Shown in pieces: positions 33,705 to 42,458 of a stretch of DNA of 64,000 nucleotides; the stretch's first letter is position 1, and each line of letters opens with the position of its first letter. The stretch lies in the NCBI GenBank assembly GCA_016720925.1, contig JADKJR010000014.1, positions 62,001 to 126,000 on the forward strand, written 5' to 3'. Made by a program: the position numbers and the translations under genes. The DNA is from Betaproteobacteria bacterium. GTDB lineage: Bacteria > Pseudomonadota > Gammaproteobacteria > Burkholderiales > Usitatibacteraceae. The notes below the pieces were generated by a model. The model had not been told where the DNA came from, did not search any database, and worked only from the letters and a program-made list of their open reading frames with translations.

Positions 33705-36217
33705 CCATCGATTTGGGCATGACGCGAGAATTCGGTGGGCTGATTCTTCGATGGGTCGCGGGGCAGTTTGCGTCACGCTACGACATCGAATTCTCGGACG
33801 ATGGGACTCAGTGGCGGACCGCGCGACAAGTGGTGGACGGCAATGGCGGCAGTGATCCGTTGATGCTGCCGGAATCGGAGGCCCGCTTTGTGCGCATCAG
33901 ATTGCTGGAGGGCCCGGGACAATTCTATGCATTGACGGAAGTGGAGTTGAAAGACCTGGCATTCGCAAAGTCGCCCAACGCGTTTATTGAGGCCCTCGCG
34001 GGCGTGGCTGCTCGCGGCCAGTACCCGCGTGGTTTTTCCGGCGAGCAGGCGTATTGGACGGTAGTCGGAATAGATGGCGGCCATGTGAGCGGCCTCATGG
34101 GGGAGGATGGCGGCATCGAGCTGGCCCCCGGTAGCGCCTCCATTGAGCCGTTCGTGATTGAAAGCGACGGCAAGCAAAGACGCATCATTACGTGGGCCGA
34201 TATCGACGTGCGGCAGTCGCTGGTCGACGATTACCTGCCGGTTCCGGTTGTAACGTGGAAGCATGCCAATTGGGAATTGCGGATCACGGCGTTTGCCGCC
34301 GGCGCCCGCGGGCAATCGCAACTTGCCGCGAAATACGAATTGCGCAATCTCACGCCGCAAAATCTCGCACTCGAACTCGTGCTCGCGGCGCGGCCATTTC
34401 AGGTCAATCCGCCTGCACAGTTCCTGAATACGCCAGGCGGAGTCAGTCCTATTCAAAACCTCGCGTGGAATGCGGCGCGTCAGCAATTGTCAATTGATCG
34501 GCGGCATGACGTTGTCTTTCTTTCGAAACCTTCGCGGATCCGGCTCTCGACGTTCGATAGCGGCTCGGACATTGCGTCCCTATTGGCGGCAAATACAGCC
34601 GCTACATCGGCAATTCACGATCCTGTCGGCTTGGCTGCTGGCGTTGTGAGTTATCGGTTAACGCTTCCACCACACGGCAAACAAACAATCGGCTGGACTA
34701 CCGCGCTTGACGGAAACGCGAAATTGGAAAGGCCGCCCGGCAAGACTTCGTATCGCTGGCTGAATGCCATGCAGGCCCGCTCGGAGAATGACTGGCGTAC
34801 GAAGCTGAATCAGTTTTCGATCAAAGTGCCGCCGTCCGCACAGCACATTGTAGATACGCTGCGATCATCGCTGGCGCACATGCTGATTCTCCGCGACGGC
34901 GCGATACTTCGCCCCGGTACGCGCTCCTATGCGCGCTCGTGGATTCGCGACGGCGCAATGATGGCCGAGGGCCTTCTGCGGTTGGGACAGAGTGGCGTCG
35001 CAAGCGATTATTTGCGCTGGTTTGCGCCCTACCAGTTCGCGAGCGGCAAGGTGCCGTGTTGCGTTGATACGCGAGGCGCTGACCCGGTGACCGAAAACGA
35101 TAGTCACGGCCAGCTGATATTTCTGATTGCCGAAACATTTCGTTATACGCGCGATCGCAAACTGCTTGAAGCCATGTGGCCACGCGTGGAGGCGGCTATT
35201 CGCCATATCGAAATGCTGCGTCAATCCGAACGCCGACCGCAAAACCAGACGCCTGAGCGCAAGGCTTTGTATGGCCTGTTGCCGGAGTCGATCAGCCACG
35301 AGGGTTACTCGGAAAAGCCCATGCATTCCTATTGGGACGACTTCTGGGGATTGGTCGGCTACAAGTCGGCCGTTGATATGGCGGCCGTCCTGGGACGCAA
35401 AGAAGAGGCCAAGCAATGGACTATTCAAGCTGACGAGTTCAGAGCCGATTTGATTGCGTCGATACGCGAAACCGCGCGCACACATCGGGTGAACTACATT
35501 TCCGGTGCAGCGGAGCTCGGCGACTTCGACGCGACGTCGACCACCATTGCGCTTGCGCCGGGAGGCGAACAAGGCCGCCTCCCGCCTGAGTTATTGCTGG
35601 GGACGTTTGAACGCTACTGGAAGGAATTTTCGGATCGCCGTCACGGGCGGCGGAACTGGGACGATTACACGCCGTACGAGCTGCGCACTGTCGGTTCATT
35701 CATACGCCTCGGATGGCGCGAGCGTGCGCATGAGTTGCTGGCGTACTTCTTCGCGGACAGGCGACCGCTTGCCTGGAATCAATGGGCCGAAGTCGTCGGA
35801 CGCGAGATGCGCAAGCCGCGATTCGTCGGCGATATTCCGCATGGCTGGATCTCTTCCGACTATATTCGCTCGGCATTGGACCTGTTTGCCTACGAACGTC
35901 AGTCCGATCGCGCGATGGTGCTCGGCGCCGGCATTTCCGCGGACTGGCTCGCGCAGGGCGACGTCGCGGTCAGCGGCATTCGGACGCCGTATGGTCCATT
36001 GGCATACAAAGTTGTCCGGCAAGGAAAACGAATTGTCTTTGATCTGGATGGCGGCTCAGGCAAGCCGCCTGGCGGCTGGATCATTGCGCTGCCGCCGATG
36101 CATACCGCAAACGATTCACCGCGCGTATTCCTGAACGGCAAACAGATTGAATCGAAGGTTGGAGAAATTACCGTTCGGAGTGCTCCCGCGCGCGTCGTCG
36201 TTGACTATGCGCGGTAA
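33662..36217 (+). CDS. 3' part of frameshifted six-hairpin glycosidase with discoidin domain
   Basis: This open frame of about 850 codons begins inside a discoidin domain (TQALTIDLGMTREFGGLILR, RYDIEFSDDGTQWR) whose first strands are encoded in the preceding frame. An N-terminal beta-sandwich region and a C-terminal (alpha/alpha)6-barrel follow, with RSYARSWIRDGAMMAEGLLR, ENDSHGQLIFLIAETFRYTR and SYWDDFWGLVGYKSA, typical of six-hairpin glycosidases. I cannot name the GH family. A one-base shift near 33685 would restore a continuous protein of roughly 1150 residues. Whether the break is real or an assembly error cannot be told here. It is the last plus-strand gene of the glucan locus and converges on the ATPase gene. 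Confidence 0.75.
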   Translation: MAKHASASSQTQALTIDLGMTREFGGLILRWVAGQFASRYDIEFSDDGTQWRTARQVVDGNGGSDPLMLPESEARFVRIRLLEGPGQFYALTEVELKDLAFAKSPNAFIEALAGVAARGQYPRGFSGEQAYWTVVGIDGGHVSGLMGEDGGIELAPGSASIEPFVIESDGKQRRIITWADIDVRQSLVDDYLPVPVVTWKHANWELRITAFAAGARGQSQLAAKYELRNLTPQNLALELVLAARPFQVNPPAQFLNTPGGVSPIQNLAWNAARQQLSIDRRHDVVFLSKPSRIRLSTFDSGSDIASLLAANTAATSAIHDPVGLAAGVVSYRLTLPPHGKQTIGWTTALDGNAKLERPPGKTSYRWLNAMQARSENDWRTKLNQFSIKVPPSAQHIVDTLRSSLAHMLILRDGAILRPGTRSYARSWIRDGAMMAEGLLRLGQSGVASDYLRWFAPYQFASGKVPCCVDTRGADPVTENDSHGQLIFLIAETFRYTRDRKLLEAMWPRVEAAIRHIEMLRQSERRPQNQTPERKALYGLLPESISHEGYSEKPMHSYWDDFWGLVGYKSAVDMAAVLGRKEEAKQWTIQADEFRADLIASIRETARTHRVNYISGAAELGDFDATSTTIALAPGGEQGRLPPELLLGTFERYWKEFSDRRHGRRNWDDYTPYELRTVGSFIRLGWRERAHELLAYFFADRRPLAWNQWAEVVGREMRKPRFVGDIPHGWISSDYIRSALDLFAYERQSDRAMVLGAGISADWLAQGDVAVSGIRTPYGPLAYKVVRQGKRIVFDLDGGSGKPPGGWIIALPPMHTANDSPRVFLNGKQIESKVGEITVRSAPARVVVDYAR

Positions 36218-36240
36218 CGCCGCCCGGCGTATGTGACAAG

Positions 36241-37338
36241 CTACGTCGTCCGAGCACGCGGAAATGATTTGCCGCGCTGATCGAACAGGTGACAATGCTG
36301 TTCAGGAAACGACAGCGTTGCCTGGTCCCCATTTCGGAGTCGGAATTCCGGACCAGCGCGCACCGTCAACCCGTCGGCCGCACCGGACGCCTCCAGATAG
36401 ACGATGGTGGAATCTCCCATCGGCTCGAGCAGCGTCGTTCTCGCATGAACAATATTGGTTTCGCCCGCCGGCAATGCGGCGTGCTCTGGACGAATGCCAA
36501 GCGTGACTTTGTCCCCTGCCCCGGCGCTTCGCGTATCGATGTTGACGCGAATGGTTTCGCCGCCGGCCAATCGAATCTCACTCGATTCTCCCGCGGTAGA
36601 AACCACGGCTTCAAGGAAGTTCATCCTGGGCGAACCGATAAATCCGGCGACGAAGATGTTCGCGGGGTGATGATAGAGCTCCAGCGGCGAGCCGACCTGT
36701 TCAATTACCCCTTGCGAAAGTACGACAATGCGGTCAGCGAGCGTGATCGCCTCGATCTGGTCGTGCGTCACGTAGACCATCGTCGTTTTGAGTTCGTCGT
36801 GCAATCTTGAAAACTCAATCCGCATCTTTGACCTAAGCGCGGCATCCAGATTGGAAAGGGGTTCGTCGAACAGGAAGACCCGCGGCTTCCTGGTGATCGC
36901 GCGACCAATTGCAACGCGCTGGCGTTGTCCCCCGGAAAGCGCTTTGGGCTTCCGGTCCAGCAAATGGTCAATGTGCAGCGTCTTCGCCGCTTGCATCACG
37001 GCGGCGTCGATTTCTTCCTTGGATTTGTTCGCAAGCTTCAGCCCGAACGCCATGTTTTCGTATAGCGTCATGTTCGGGTAGAGCGCATACGATTGAAACA
37101 CCATCGCAATGCCGCGCTTGGACGAAGGCACGTCGTTCATCCGCGCACCGTCGATAAGAATGTCACCCGCGTTGACGTCCTCGAGTCCCGCAATCATTCG
37201 CAGCAACGTCGATTTGCCGCAACCCGATGGGCCGACAAAAACCACAAACTCGCCGTCCTCGATTTTGAGATCCACATTGCCGATGACATTCACGTCCCCG
37301 AACGACTTGCGGATGCCGCGAAGTTCAACGGTCGCCAT
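36241..37338 (-). CDS. ugpC: Sugar ABC transporter ATPase (MalK/UgpC family)
   Basis: This 365-residue ATPase shows Walker A GPSGCGKST, signature LSGGQRQRVAIGRAI, Walker B VFLFDEPLSNLD and H-loop YVTHDQ. A C-terminal TOBE/regulatory domain follows (LGIRPEHAALP). It is the missing ATPase for the two permeases at 31016-32712, which lie on the other strand. It is encoded downstream of the GH1 gene and a small membrane protein, under the LacI-type operator at 39077, so both halves of the transporter share the regulator. Confidence 0.93.
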   Translation of the reverse strand: MATVELRGIRKSFGDVNVIGNVDLKIEDGEFVVFVGPSGCGKSTLLRMIAGLEDVNAGDILIDGARMNDVPSSKRGIAMVFQSYALYPNMTLYENMAFGLKLANKSKEEIDAAVMQAAKTLHIDHLLDRKPKALSGGQRQRVAIGRAITRKPRVFLFDEPLSNLDAALRSKMRIEFSRLHDELKTTMVYVTHDQIEAITLADRIVVLSQGVIEQVGSPLELYHHPANIFVAGFIGSPRMNFLEAVVSTAGESSEIRLAGGETIRVNIDTRSAGAGDKVTLGIRPEHAALPAGETNIVHARTTLLEPMGDSTIVYLEASGAADGLTVRAGPEFRLRNGDQATLSFPEQHCHLFDQRGKSFPRARTT

Positions 37339-37432
37339 GGTCAGGCCGGGCAGGATTCCAGCGCAATGGCAACTTGGCCAACAAGTGGATCCGCTTGCGA
37401 CAAGCGATGTTCCTCCTTGGGTGTCGTCGCCG

Positions 37433-37630
37433 TCACGCGTTGCTCAATGTAGCCGGTCCGGACTTGCGGAGCCGGCTGCCGGCGCCCATTAGCACAATGA
37501 AAGTCGCGCTGAATGTAATCCAAATCACCTCGCCACCCTGCGACATTGCGACGACTTGTACTGCCAACGAGACGATAGCGAACGCAACTGCGAGCATTGC
37601 CAACACCCTCACCAACGTTGGTCTCGTCAT
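37433..37630 (-). CDS. Small two-helix membrane protein in GH1 operon
   Basis: This 65-residue protein starts at ATG 37630 by a four-base overlap with the GH1 stop, a sign of real translation. It consists of two hydrophobic helices (VLAMLAVAFAIVSLAVQVVA and VIWITFSATFIVLMGAG) joined by a short loop, with a basic tail. The family is unknown. It may simply be a small inner-membrane accessory of the sugar system. A longer frame to 37798 overlaps GH1 and is unlikely. Confidence 0.65.
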   Translation of the reverse strand: MTRPTLVRVLAMLAVAFAIVSLAVQVVAMSQGGEVIWITFSATFIVLMGAGSRLRKSGPATLSNA

Positions 37631-39045
37631 TTCGATGTTCCTAGGAGCGACGAACCCAACGGCGCGGGCCTCTCCAGAATCTTGCCGTTGCTGGAAATTA
37701 CCTGGGCATAGAAGCGCGCGCTGTCTTTCGGCGTGCGCGCCTGCGTTTGAAAATTGACGTGCACGATGCCAAAGCGTTTTGAAAACCCCAGCGACCATTC
37801 AAGGTTATCAAGGAACGACCAGACGTAATAACCGCGCAGGTCAACGCCTTGCTCGCGCGCCGCATGAATTGCGCGAATGTGCTTGTGCAAATAATCGATG
37901 CGAAGCGGGTCCACCACGCGACCGTCTTGCGCCTCGGGTGGATCGAAAAATGCAGCGCCATTTTCGGTCACGTACATCGGGATATTGCCGTATTGCTCCT
38001 TGACCCAGACGAGCGTGTCCGTCAGCCCTTGCGCATAAACTTCCCAGCCGGTTTCAGTATAAGTTGCCTGCGGTTGCCGGACCGCGGCGACGCGAACCGG
38101 CCACTGGTTCGGATCGTCGCGCGACACGTTTCGCGTGTAGTAATTGATCCCGAGGAAATCGATAGGCTGCCGGATCAATGCCATGTCCGAGTCGGGCCAT
38201 TCCGGCCAGGCATCACCGAAAATCTCTTTCATTTCCGCCGGATAGGTTCCAAGAAAAACAGGGTCAAGATACTGGCGGTTCATGTACGCTTCTGCGCGAC
38301 CGCGTGCCGCCAGGTCGCTCGCACTGGATGACGCGGCGTATTTCGGTTCGAGATTTACCACCAGCCCGATGCGATTTTTTCCCTCGGCGCGATATGCCTT
38401 GACCGCGGCACCGTGTGCACGCAGCAGATTGTGGGAGGCAATTGGCGCTTCGTACAGGTTTCGGTGCCCAGGTGCGAGCGCGCCATGCAGATACCCTCCG
38501 TCGGTAACCACCCACGGTTCATTCAGCGTGGCCCACATTTTCACGCGCCCATCAAGCTTGCGGAACATCACTGCTGCATAGTCCGCGAACCAGCTCGCGC
38601 TATCCCGATTGAGCCATCCGCCAAGGTCATCCAGCGCCGCGGGAAGGTCCCAATGGAAGAGCGTTGCATTGGGCTCGATGCCGTTTTCAAGCAAAGTGTC
38701 GACAAGCCGCTCGTAAAAATCCAGCCCGGCATGGTTAATCGGGCCCTTGCCCTGCGGCAGAATGCGACTCCATGAAATGCTGAAGCGATAGGACTTCAGG
38801 CCAAGTGACTTCATCAATGCAATATCTTCGGCATATCGACGGTAATGGTCACATGCAATATCGCCGGTTTCGCGAACTTTGAAAAAACCCGATCCATCCG
38901 AGGCACGCACCAATTCGGGCGTGTTCAGAAATCGTTGCCAGATGCTCGGCCCGGCGCCGTCCGCCAGTGGCGATCCTTCAATTTGATACGCAGAGGTCGC
39001 ACTTCCCCACAGGAAGTCGGCCGGAAACTCGATTGGTGAACTCAT
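37627..39045 (-). CDS. GH1 beta-glucosidase
   Basis: This 472-residue cytoplasmic family 1 glycoside hydrolase shows both catalytic glutamates: acid/base in TLNEPWVV and nucleophile in YVTENGAAF. The N-terminal FLWGSATSAYQIEGS and C-terminal GYYVWSFLDNLEWSLGFSKR signatures are also present. It would split imported beta-linked disaccharides to glucose. It heads a minus-strand operon with a small membrane protein and the ABC ATPase. A perfect copy of the LacI-type operator lies 31 bases upstream of the start. With the GH144-like lipoprotein this suggests sophorose or similar beta-glucosides, but the linkage is inferred. Confidence 0.93.
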   Translation of the reverse strand: MSSPIEFPADFLWGSATSAYQIEGSPLADGAGPSIWQRFLNTPELVRASDGSGFFKVRETGDIACDHYRRYAEDIALMKSLGLKSYRFSISWSRILPQGKGPINHAGLDFYERLVDTLLENGIEPNATLFHWDLPAALDDLGGWLNRDSASWFADYAAVMFRKLDGRVKMWATLNEPWVVTDGGYLHGALAPGHRNLYEAPIASHNLLRAHGAAVKAYRAEGKNRIGLVVNLEPKYAASSSASDLAARGRAEAYMNRQYLDPVFLGTYPAEMKEIFGDAWPEWPDSDMALIRQPIDFLGINYYTRNVSRDDPNQWPVRVAAVRQPQATYTETGWEVYAQGLTDTLVWVKEQYGNIPMYVTENGAAFFDPPEAQDGRVVDPLRIDYLHKHIRAIHAAREQGVDLRGYYVWSFLDNLEWSLGFSKRFGIVHVNFQTQARTPKDSARFYAQVISSNGKILERPAPLGSSLLGTSK

Positions 39046-39076
39046 CTCTTGGATTTGTCGGCAATTGAATCAAGAA

Positions 39077-39090
39077 TGAAAACGTTTACA
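39077..39090. promoter_or_regulatory. LacI-type operator upstream of GH1
   Basis: TGAAAACGTTTACA is identical over 14 bases to the site at 24046 in front of the LacI gene, and extends to the flanking ATT and AA. It lies 31 bases upstream of the GH1 start, where a repressor would block transcription. Confidence 0.8.
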
Positions 39091-39281
39091 TTATAGGGAA
39101 AGCCTGCGCGAATAGTGCAATTTGAGTCGTACCTATCCACCGCTTGACTGATCAAAGACCACCGTCGCCCTGGTCGCAACCGGGAATATCGACCGGTCGC
39201 GCAACGGCGTTTGCCGCCGCGTTATTCCAGCGCTTATACTGTACACTTCTATGCACATAATAAGCAACATAGGAGACCACA

Positions 39282-39572
39282 ATGGCAATTTCCACAAGTG
39301 ACGTGATCCCGCTATCACATGCTCGCGCCAATTTTTCGGAACTGGCGGAGGAGGTCAAGGCGGGGGCCGAGAAGATCGTTACCAAGAACGGTGAAAGCTA
39401 TATTGCGCTGATCGACTCAAGCCGATTGGACTACTACCACCAGTTGGAGCGAGAGCGCATTCACTTGCTGTTGATCGACGAGGCTTCCAGGGGGCTGGAA
39501 GACGTTGCTGCTGGCCGGGTAAAAGACGCTCGCGGCGCGATTCAGTCAATCAAGCGTCGACGTAGCGCCTGA
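39282..39572 (+). CDS. Phd/YefM-family antitoxin
   Basis: This 96-residue antitoxin has the family start DVIPLSHARANFSELAEEV and the KNGESYIALIDSS strand, followed by a C-terminal helical toxin-binding region. GGAGA lies upstream of the ATG. An imperfect palindrome (TGTACA-N6-TGCACA, about 39239-39256) lies before the gene and may be its autoregulatory site. It is followed after 21 bases by a RelE/ParE-type toxin, the usual antitoxin-first order. Confidence 0.88.
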   Translation: MAISTSDVIPLSHARANFSELAEEVKAGAEKIVTKNGESYIALIDSSRLDYYHQLERERIHLLLIDEASRGLEDVAAGRVKDARGAIQSIKRRRSA

Positions 39573-39593
39573 GCCCCTGGAGGTAGCGGAACT

Positions 39594-39998
39594 GTGGCAA
39601 AAAGGCTTATCGTAAAACTCGCCGCCAACTTTGAGCGCAATCTTGCCGACATCGAGCAATTTCTGTCCGATACCGAGTTGCCTAAAGCCTATGATGCTTT
39701 ACTGGATGAACTGCTAGACACCGTGATTCCAAATCTCGAACGGTTTCCCGGCATGGGTCAACCTTTCCTAAGCAGAATGGTCGGCTCGGTGGAGACCACG
39801 AACGCGCTGGCGGCATTGCGCACAAAGCTGTCAGCGCTGACACCTGACCGTGACGGTTTGCATGAATACATCATGGATCACTATTTGGTGCTGTACGCAC
39901 AGATCGGCGGGAACATTTATCTGCTGTCAATCAAGCATCATAGGCAGCTTACTTTCGATTTTGAGGCGCATTGGGGTACTGGGTCGTCGATGACATAG
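39594..39998 (+). CDS. RelE/ParE-family toxin
   Basis: This 134-residue toxin partner of the upstream Phd-type protein has an N-terminal helical hairpin (ANFERNLADIEQFLSD), PNLERFPGMGQPFL, and a C-terminal strand YLLSIKHHRQLTFDF typical of the RelE/ParE fold. RelE toxins cleave mRNA on the ribosome while ParE toxins attack gyrase; which applies here cannot be read from sequence. It is longer than the usual 90-100 residues. The stop codon is followed directly by the remnant of an unrelated gene in the same frame. Confidence 0.8.
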   Translation: MAKRLIVKLAANFERNLADIEQFLSDTELPKAYDALLDELLDTVIPNLERFPGMGQPFLSRMVGSVETTNALAALRTKLSALTPDRDGLHEYIMDHYLVLYAQIGGNIYLLSIKHHRQLTFDFEAHWGTGSSMT

Positions 39999-40940
39999 CT
40001 CGAAAATAGAGCACGCTTGCGCGAGATCCGGCCGCACGTTCTAACCGCTGCAAAAGCCGCTGAAAAATTGACACAAGAATGGCAACGCGATGAAGCGGCG
40101 AAGCTTCTTGTAAGAAAGGGGCCCCCACGTCCGTTTCACGCATGGCAAGCAGGGAACTTCGTTTACGACGGCCAACTGCTCCCAACATCGAACCATGCAG
40201 TCCCGCTGAGAGTCAGTTTGCTTGGATAAGAGCGTGCCCTCCGATTGCTGCAGGCGGTCATCAATGCGGCCGAGGATCGCGGCATGGTGGCAACGTTGGA
40301 CAAGAGCGGCTCAAGGATAAATCTTGCACTGGAAGGTACAGAAGTGACTGTGCGCGTATCAGAGCGACTGGAAAGAAAGGCGCGGCCAGAATCGAAGAAA
40401 GACGAAGAACCGTATCGACATCGCAAGAACGAGGAAAGAGTGCCGACGGGCGAACTACGCCTTCACGTCGGTGAATACTATTCCGAAACCCAAGTTTCAG
40501 ATCGTGCCAACAAGCCGCTTGAAGAACACTTGAACGAAGTATTGATTCGCGTGTCTAGGAAGGTGGCACAGGCGAGGCAGCGCGCGCGCCAGGCAGTCGC
40601 TCGCGAAAAACAATGGGCGGCAGAGAGAAAGGCGAGGGAGGAGCAGGAGGCGCGGCAACAGGAGATGTTGAGGCTCGCGGCAGACGAGGCGGCACGCCGC
40701 CGAAGTCTCGTCAATGATGCGAAGGCCTGGCAAGATGCGAAACTGGTGCGAGAGTATCTGGAGGCGATCAGGTCAGCGGCTAGCCGTGGTGCGAGTGAGG
40801 GATCCGCTGAGGAATTGGAACGCTGGCTTGAGTGGGCCGATGGCGTCGTGTCGGAAATGGATCCGATGAATTCAAGTGTTCATTATTCTTCTGTGTACAC
40901 ATCTTCAGTATTGGTTGCACCCGCGCCGGAGAGGCGGTGA
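39999..40940 (+). pseudogene. Degraded gene with in-frame stop (unknown coiled-coil protein)
   Basis: A single reading frame continues from the toxin stop codon: NRARLREIRPHVLTAAKAAE ... PLRVSLLG, then TAA (40227-40229), then ERALRLLQAVINAAEDRGMV and on to 40940. Removal of one stop codon restores a continuous protein. It has a long Arg/Glu/Ala coiled coil near 40540-40720 (ARQRARQAVAREKQWAAERK). The 5' end is missing, cut at the toxin gene. The last codons overlap the hipA gene. I read this as an old gene truncated by insertion of the toxin-antitoxin pair and then inactivated. The family is not identified. Confidence 0.65.
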
Positions 40941-42217
40941 ATCGTGAGAGCGCAGCGCTGGTCGATGAGCGTCACGATCTTCCCGAGAATGCTGTGGCTG
41001 TTGCCTTCTGCGTTCATCGTCGCAAGAGTTGTTCGAGCCAATTCTGGAAGGCGCTTGGCAATTTCCACGATACGCTTCTTGACTTGTGAGGGTGACAGGG
41101 CGGCAGCAAGAGCAAACTGTTCCCAGTGCCTCGCCTGAACATCGGCAAACTTGTACTTGCTGCCAATCTTCATGGCCATCTTGTCGCTCAGATCCGGATA
41201 CACCGCTGTGGACAATGCGTCGTACATTGGCGCGAGAACGGCACCTTTCGCGGTGTAGAGCAGCGAGAAATTCTTCGCGTGTGCATCGTGGTTGCCGATC
41301 AGTGCGTTGAACACCACGAAGTCGAGCAACCTCAATGTGTTCGGTGCGCTGGGTCGAGTTGCACGGCGCACCAGATCAAAGGCTTGCGTGAGATCGGGAC
41401 CACCTTCGTTTTGGTATTTTGTTTCAGGGGCCACGCCGAGCGCCTGACAAAAATCTTCCTGATGCAGTCGCTGCAATTGTGTTTGTCCGGCGTTGCCTTG
41501 CTTCGCTAGCCGCCGATCATAGCGTTCAACCAGCAGGAAGCGTTGATCGCTAATCCCATGGATGCTGGCTCGGGCAACATCCAGTTTGAGCGCGGCGGCC
41601 AGGCGCATGCAGAAGCCTTCATTGAAGACGCTGCCCTCCACGCCGGCAATGGGGGGCTTGATAATGTGAGAGCTTGGCGTACCTTGTAACGGAACACCGA
41701 TCCGGTTGCTTTCGGCAACAACCGGTAATTTATCCTGCGCACCCGCCAGCGACAGGCGAATCCCGCCTTCACCGGCGAGCATGGGTCGCTTGGGCATTTC
41801 ATCCAGGAGGCGCAGCAGTTGCGTGCCATCGAGCCAGCGCACCGCATTAGTCGAATCGGGCGTTTCTGGTGTCTGGCCGGGTTCCAGCAAAGTCACCGCG
41901 CCAGCACATTCGCCACCAATGCCATCGAGCAAGCCGAAATCGTTCTTGCGGGAAACGTGCAGCGCCTGAGCGATCAGACCGAGCTTGGCGCCCTCTGGCA
42001 ATAGCCCTGCAAAGTAAGGGCGGGCGGCGCGATCATCAAATGGCTCGGCTCTGAGCGGCAGTGATTGCGATAGCGGGATTGTGTCGCCGCCGCTGCCAGC
42101 TTTTGTTGTGTTCTTTTCCAGCCAGTCCGTTGTGTAGGAAAAGCTCAATCGTCCCTCGATCTGCGATAGCGTGCCGATGTGTTCCCCGAACAACCAGACC
42201 TCCAGTTGCTTGGGCAT
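40883..42217 (-). CDS. hipA: HipA-family serine/threonine kinase toxin
   Basis: This 444-residue HipA-type kinase is of full length. It has the N-terminal subdomain (LEVWLFGEHIGTLSQIEGRL), SSHIIKPPIAG with the ATP-binding lysine, the catalytic loop IGNHDAHAKNFSLLY and the metal-binding PMYDALST. All key residues are present, so it is probably active. The E. coli homologue phosphorylates glutamyl-tRNA synthetase and induces persistence; whether this one shares that target is unknown, although gltX lies nearby by coincidence of location. It starts two bases after the hipB stop. Confidence 0.9.
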   Translation of the reverse strand: MPKQLEVWLFGEHIGTLSQIEGRLSFSYTTDWLEKNTTKAGSGGDTIPLSQSLPLRAEPFDDRAARPYFAGLLPEGAKLGLIAQALHVSRKNDFGLLDGIGGECAGAVTLLEPGQTPETPDSTNAVRWLDGTQLLRLLDEMPKRPMLAGEGGIRLSLAGAQDKLPVVAESNRIGVPLQGTPSSHIIKPPIAGVEGSVFNEGFCMRLAAALKLDVARASIHGISDQRFLLVERYDRRLAKQGNAGQTQLQRLHQEDFCQALGVAPETKYQNEGGPDLTQAFDLVRRATRPSAPNTLRLLDFVVFNALIGNHDAHAKNFSLLYTAKGAVLAPMYDALSTAVYPDLSDKMAMKIGSKYKFADVQARHWEQFALAAALSPSQVKKRIVEIAKRLPELARTTLATMNAEGNSHSILGKIVTLIDQRCALTIHRLSGAGATNTEDVYTEE

Positions 42218-42218
42218 A

Positions 42219-42455
42219 CTATGTCGCCTTTTCGTTGGATGGCAGGCCGTCCACGGTCAACTTGGCACCGAGCGCGTGCAGCACACGGAGAACGTTTTCC
42301 AGGCGAAGGGTAGGCTTGCCGGCTTCCATGTCGACAATGAAGCGCACGCCGACGCCGGCCGCGAGTGCGAGTTGCGGCTGGGTGAGGCCAAGCTGCTTGC
42401 GCGCTGCACGCGCGGCTTGGCCGAGTGAGAGGGGGGTATCAATGGAGATGGTCAT
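42219..42455 (-). CDS. hipB: HipB-family XRE antitoxin
   Basis: This 78-residue helix-turn-helix protein has the recognition region LTQPQLALAAGVGVRFIVDM followed by LRLENVLRVLHALGAKL, the typical dimerisation part of HipB-like repressors. It precedes hipA and should neutralise it and repress the operon. Three related palindromes lie between 42459 and 42578, directly upstream of its start codon. Confidence 0.88.
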   Translation of the reverse strand: MTISIDTPLSLGQAARAARKQLGLTQPQLALAAGVGVRFIVDMEAGKPTLRLENVLRVLHALGAKLTVDGLPSNEKAT

Positions 42456-42458
42456 GGA

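Noticed and set aside
36205..36240. ACGCC/GGCGT stem between the convergent glycosidase and ATPase genes
   Set aside because: A five-base stem without a T-run on either strand is not enough for a terminator call.
40883..42217. Functional link between hipA and the nearby gltX gene (E. coli HipA targets GltX)
   Set aside because: The two genes are separated by an integrase relic and two tRNA genes; proximity follows from tRNA-Glu being the insertion site and does not show a working relation.
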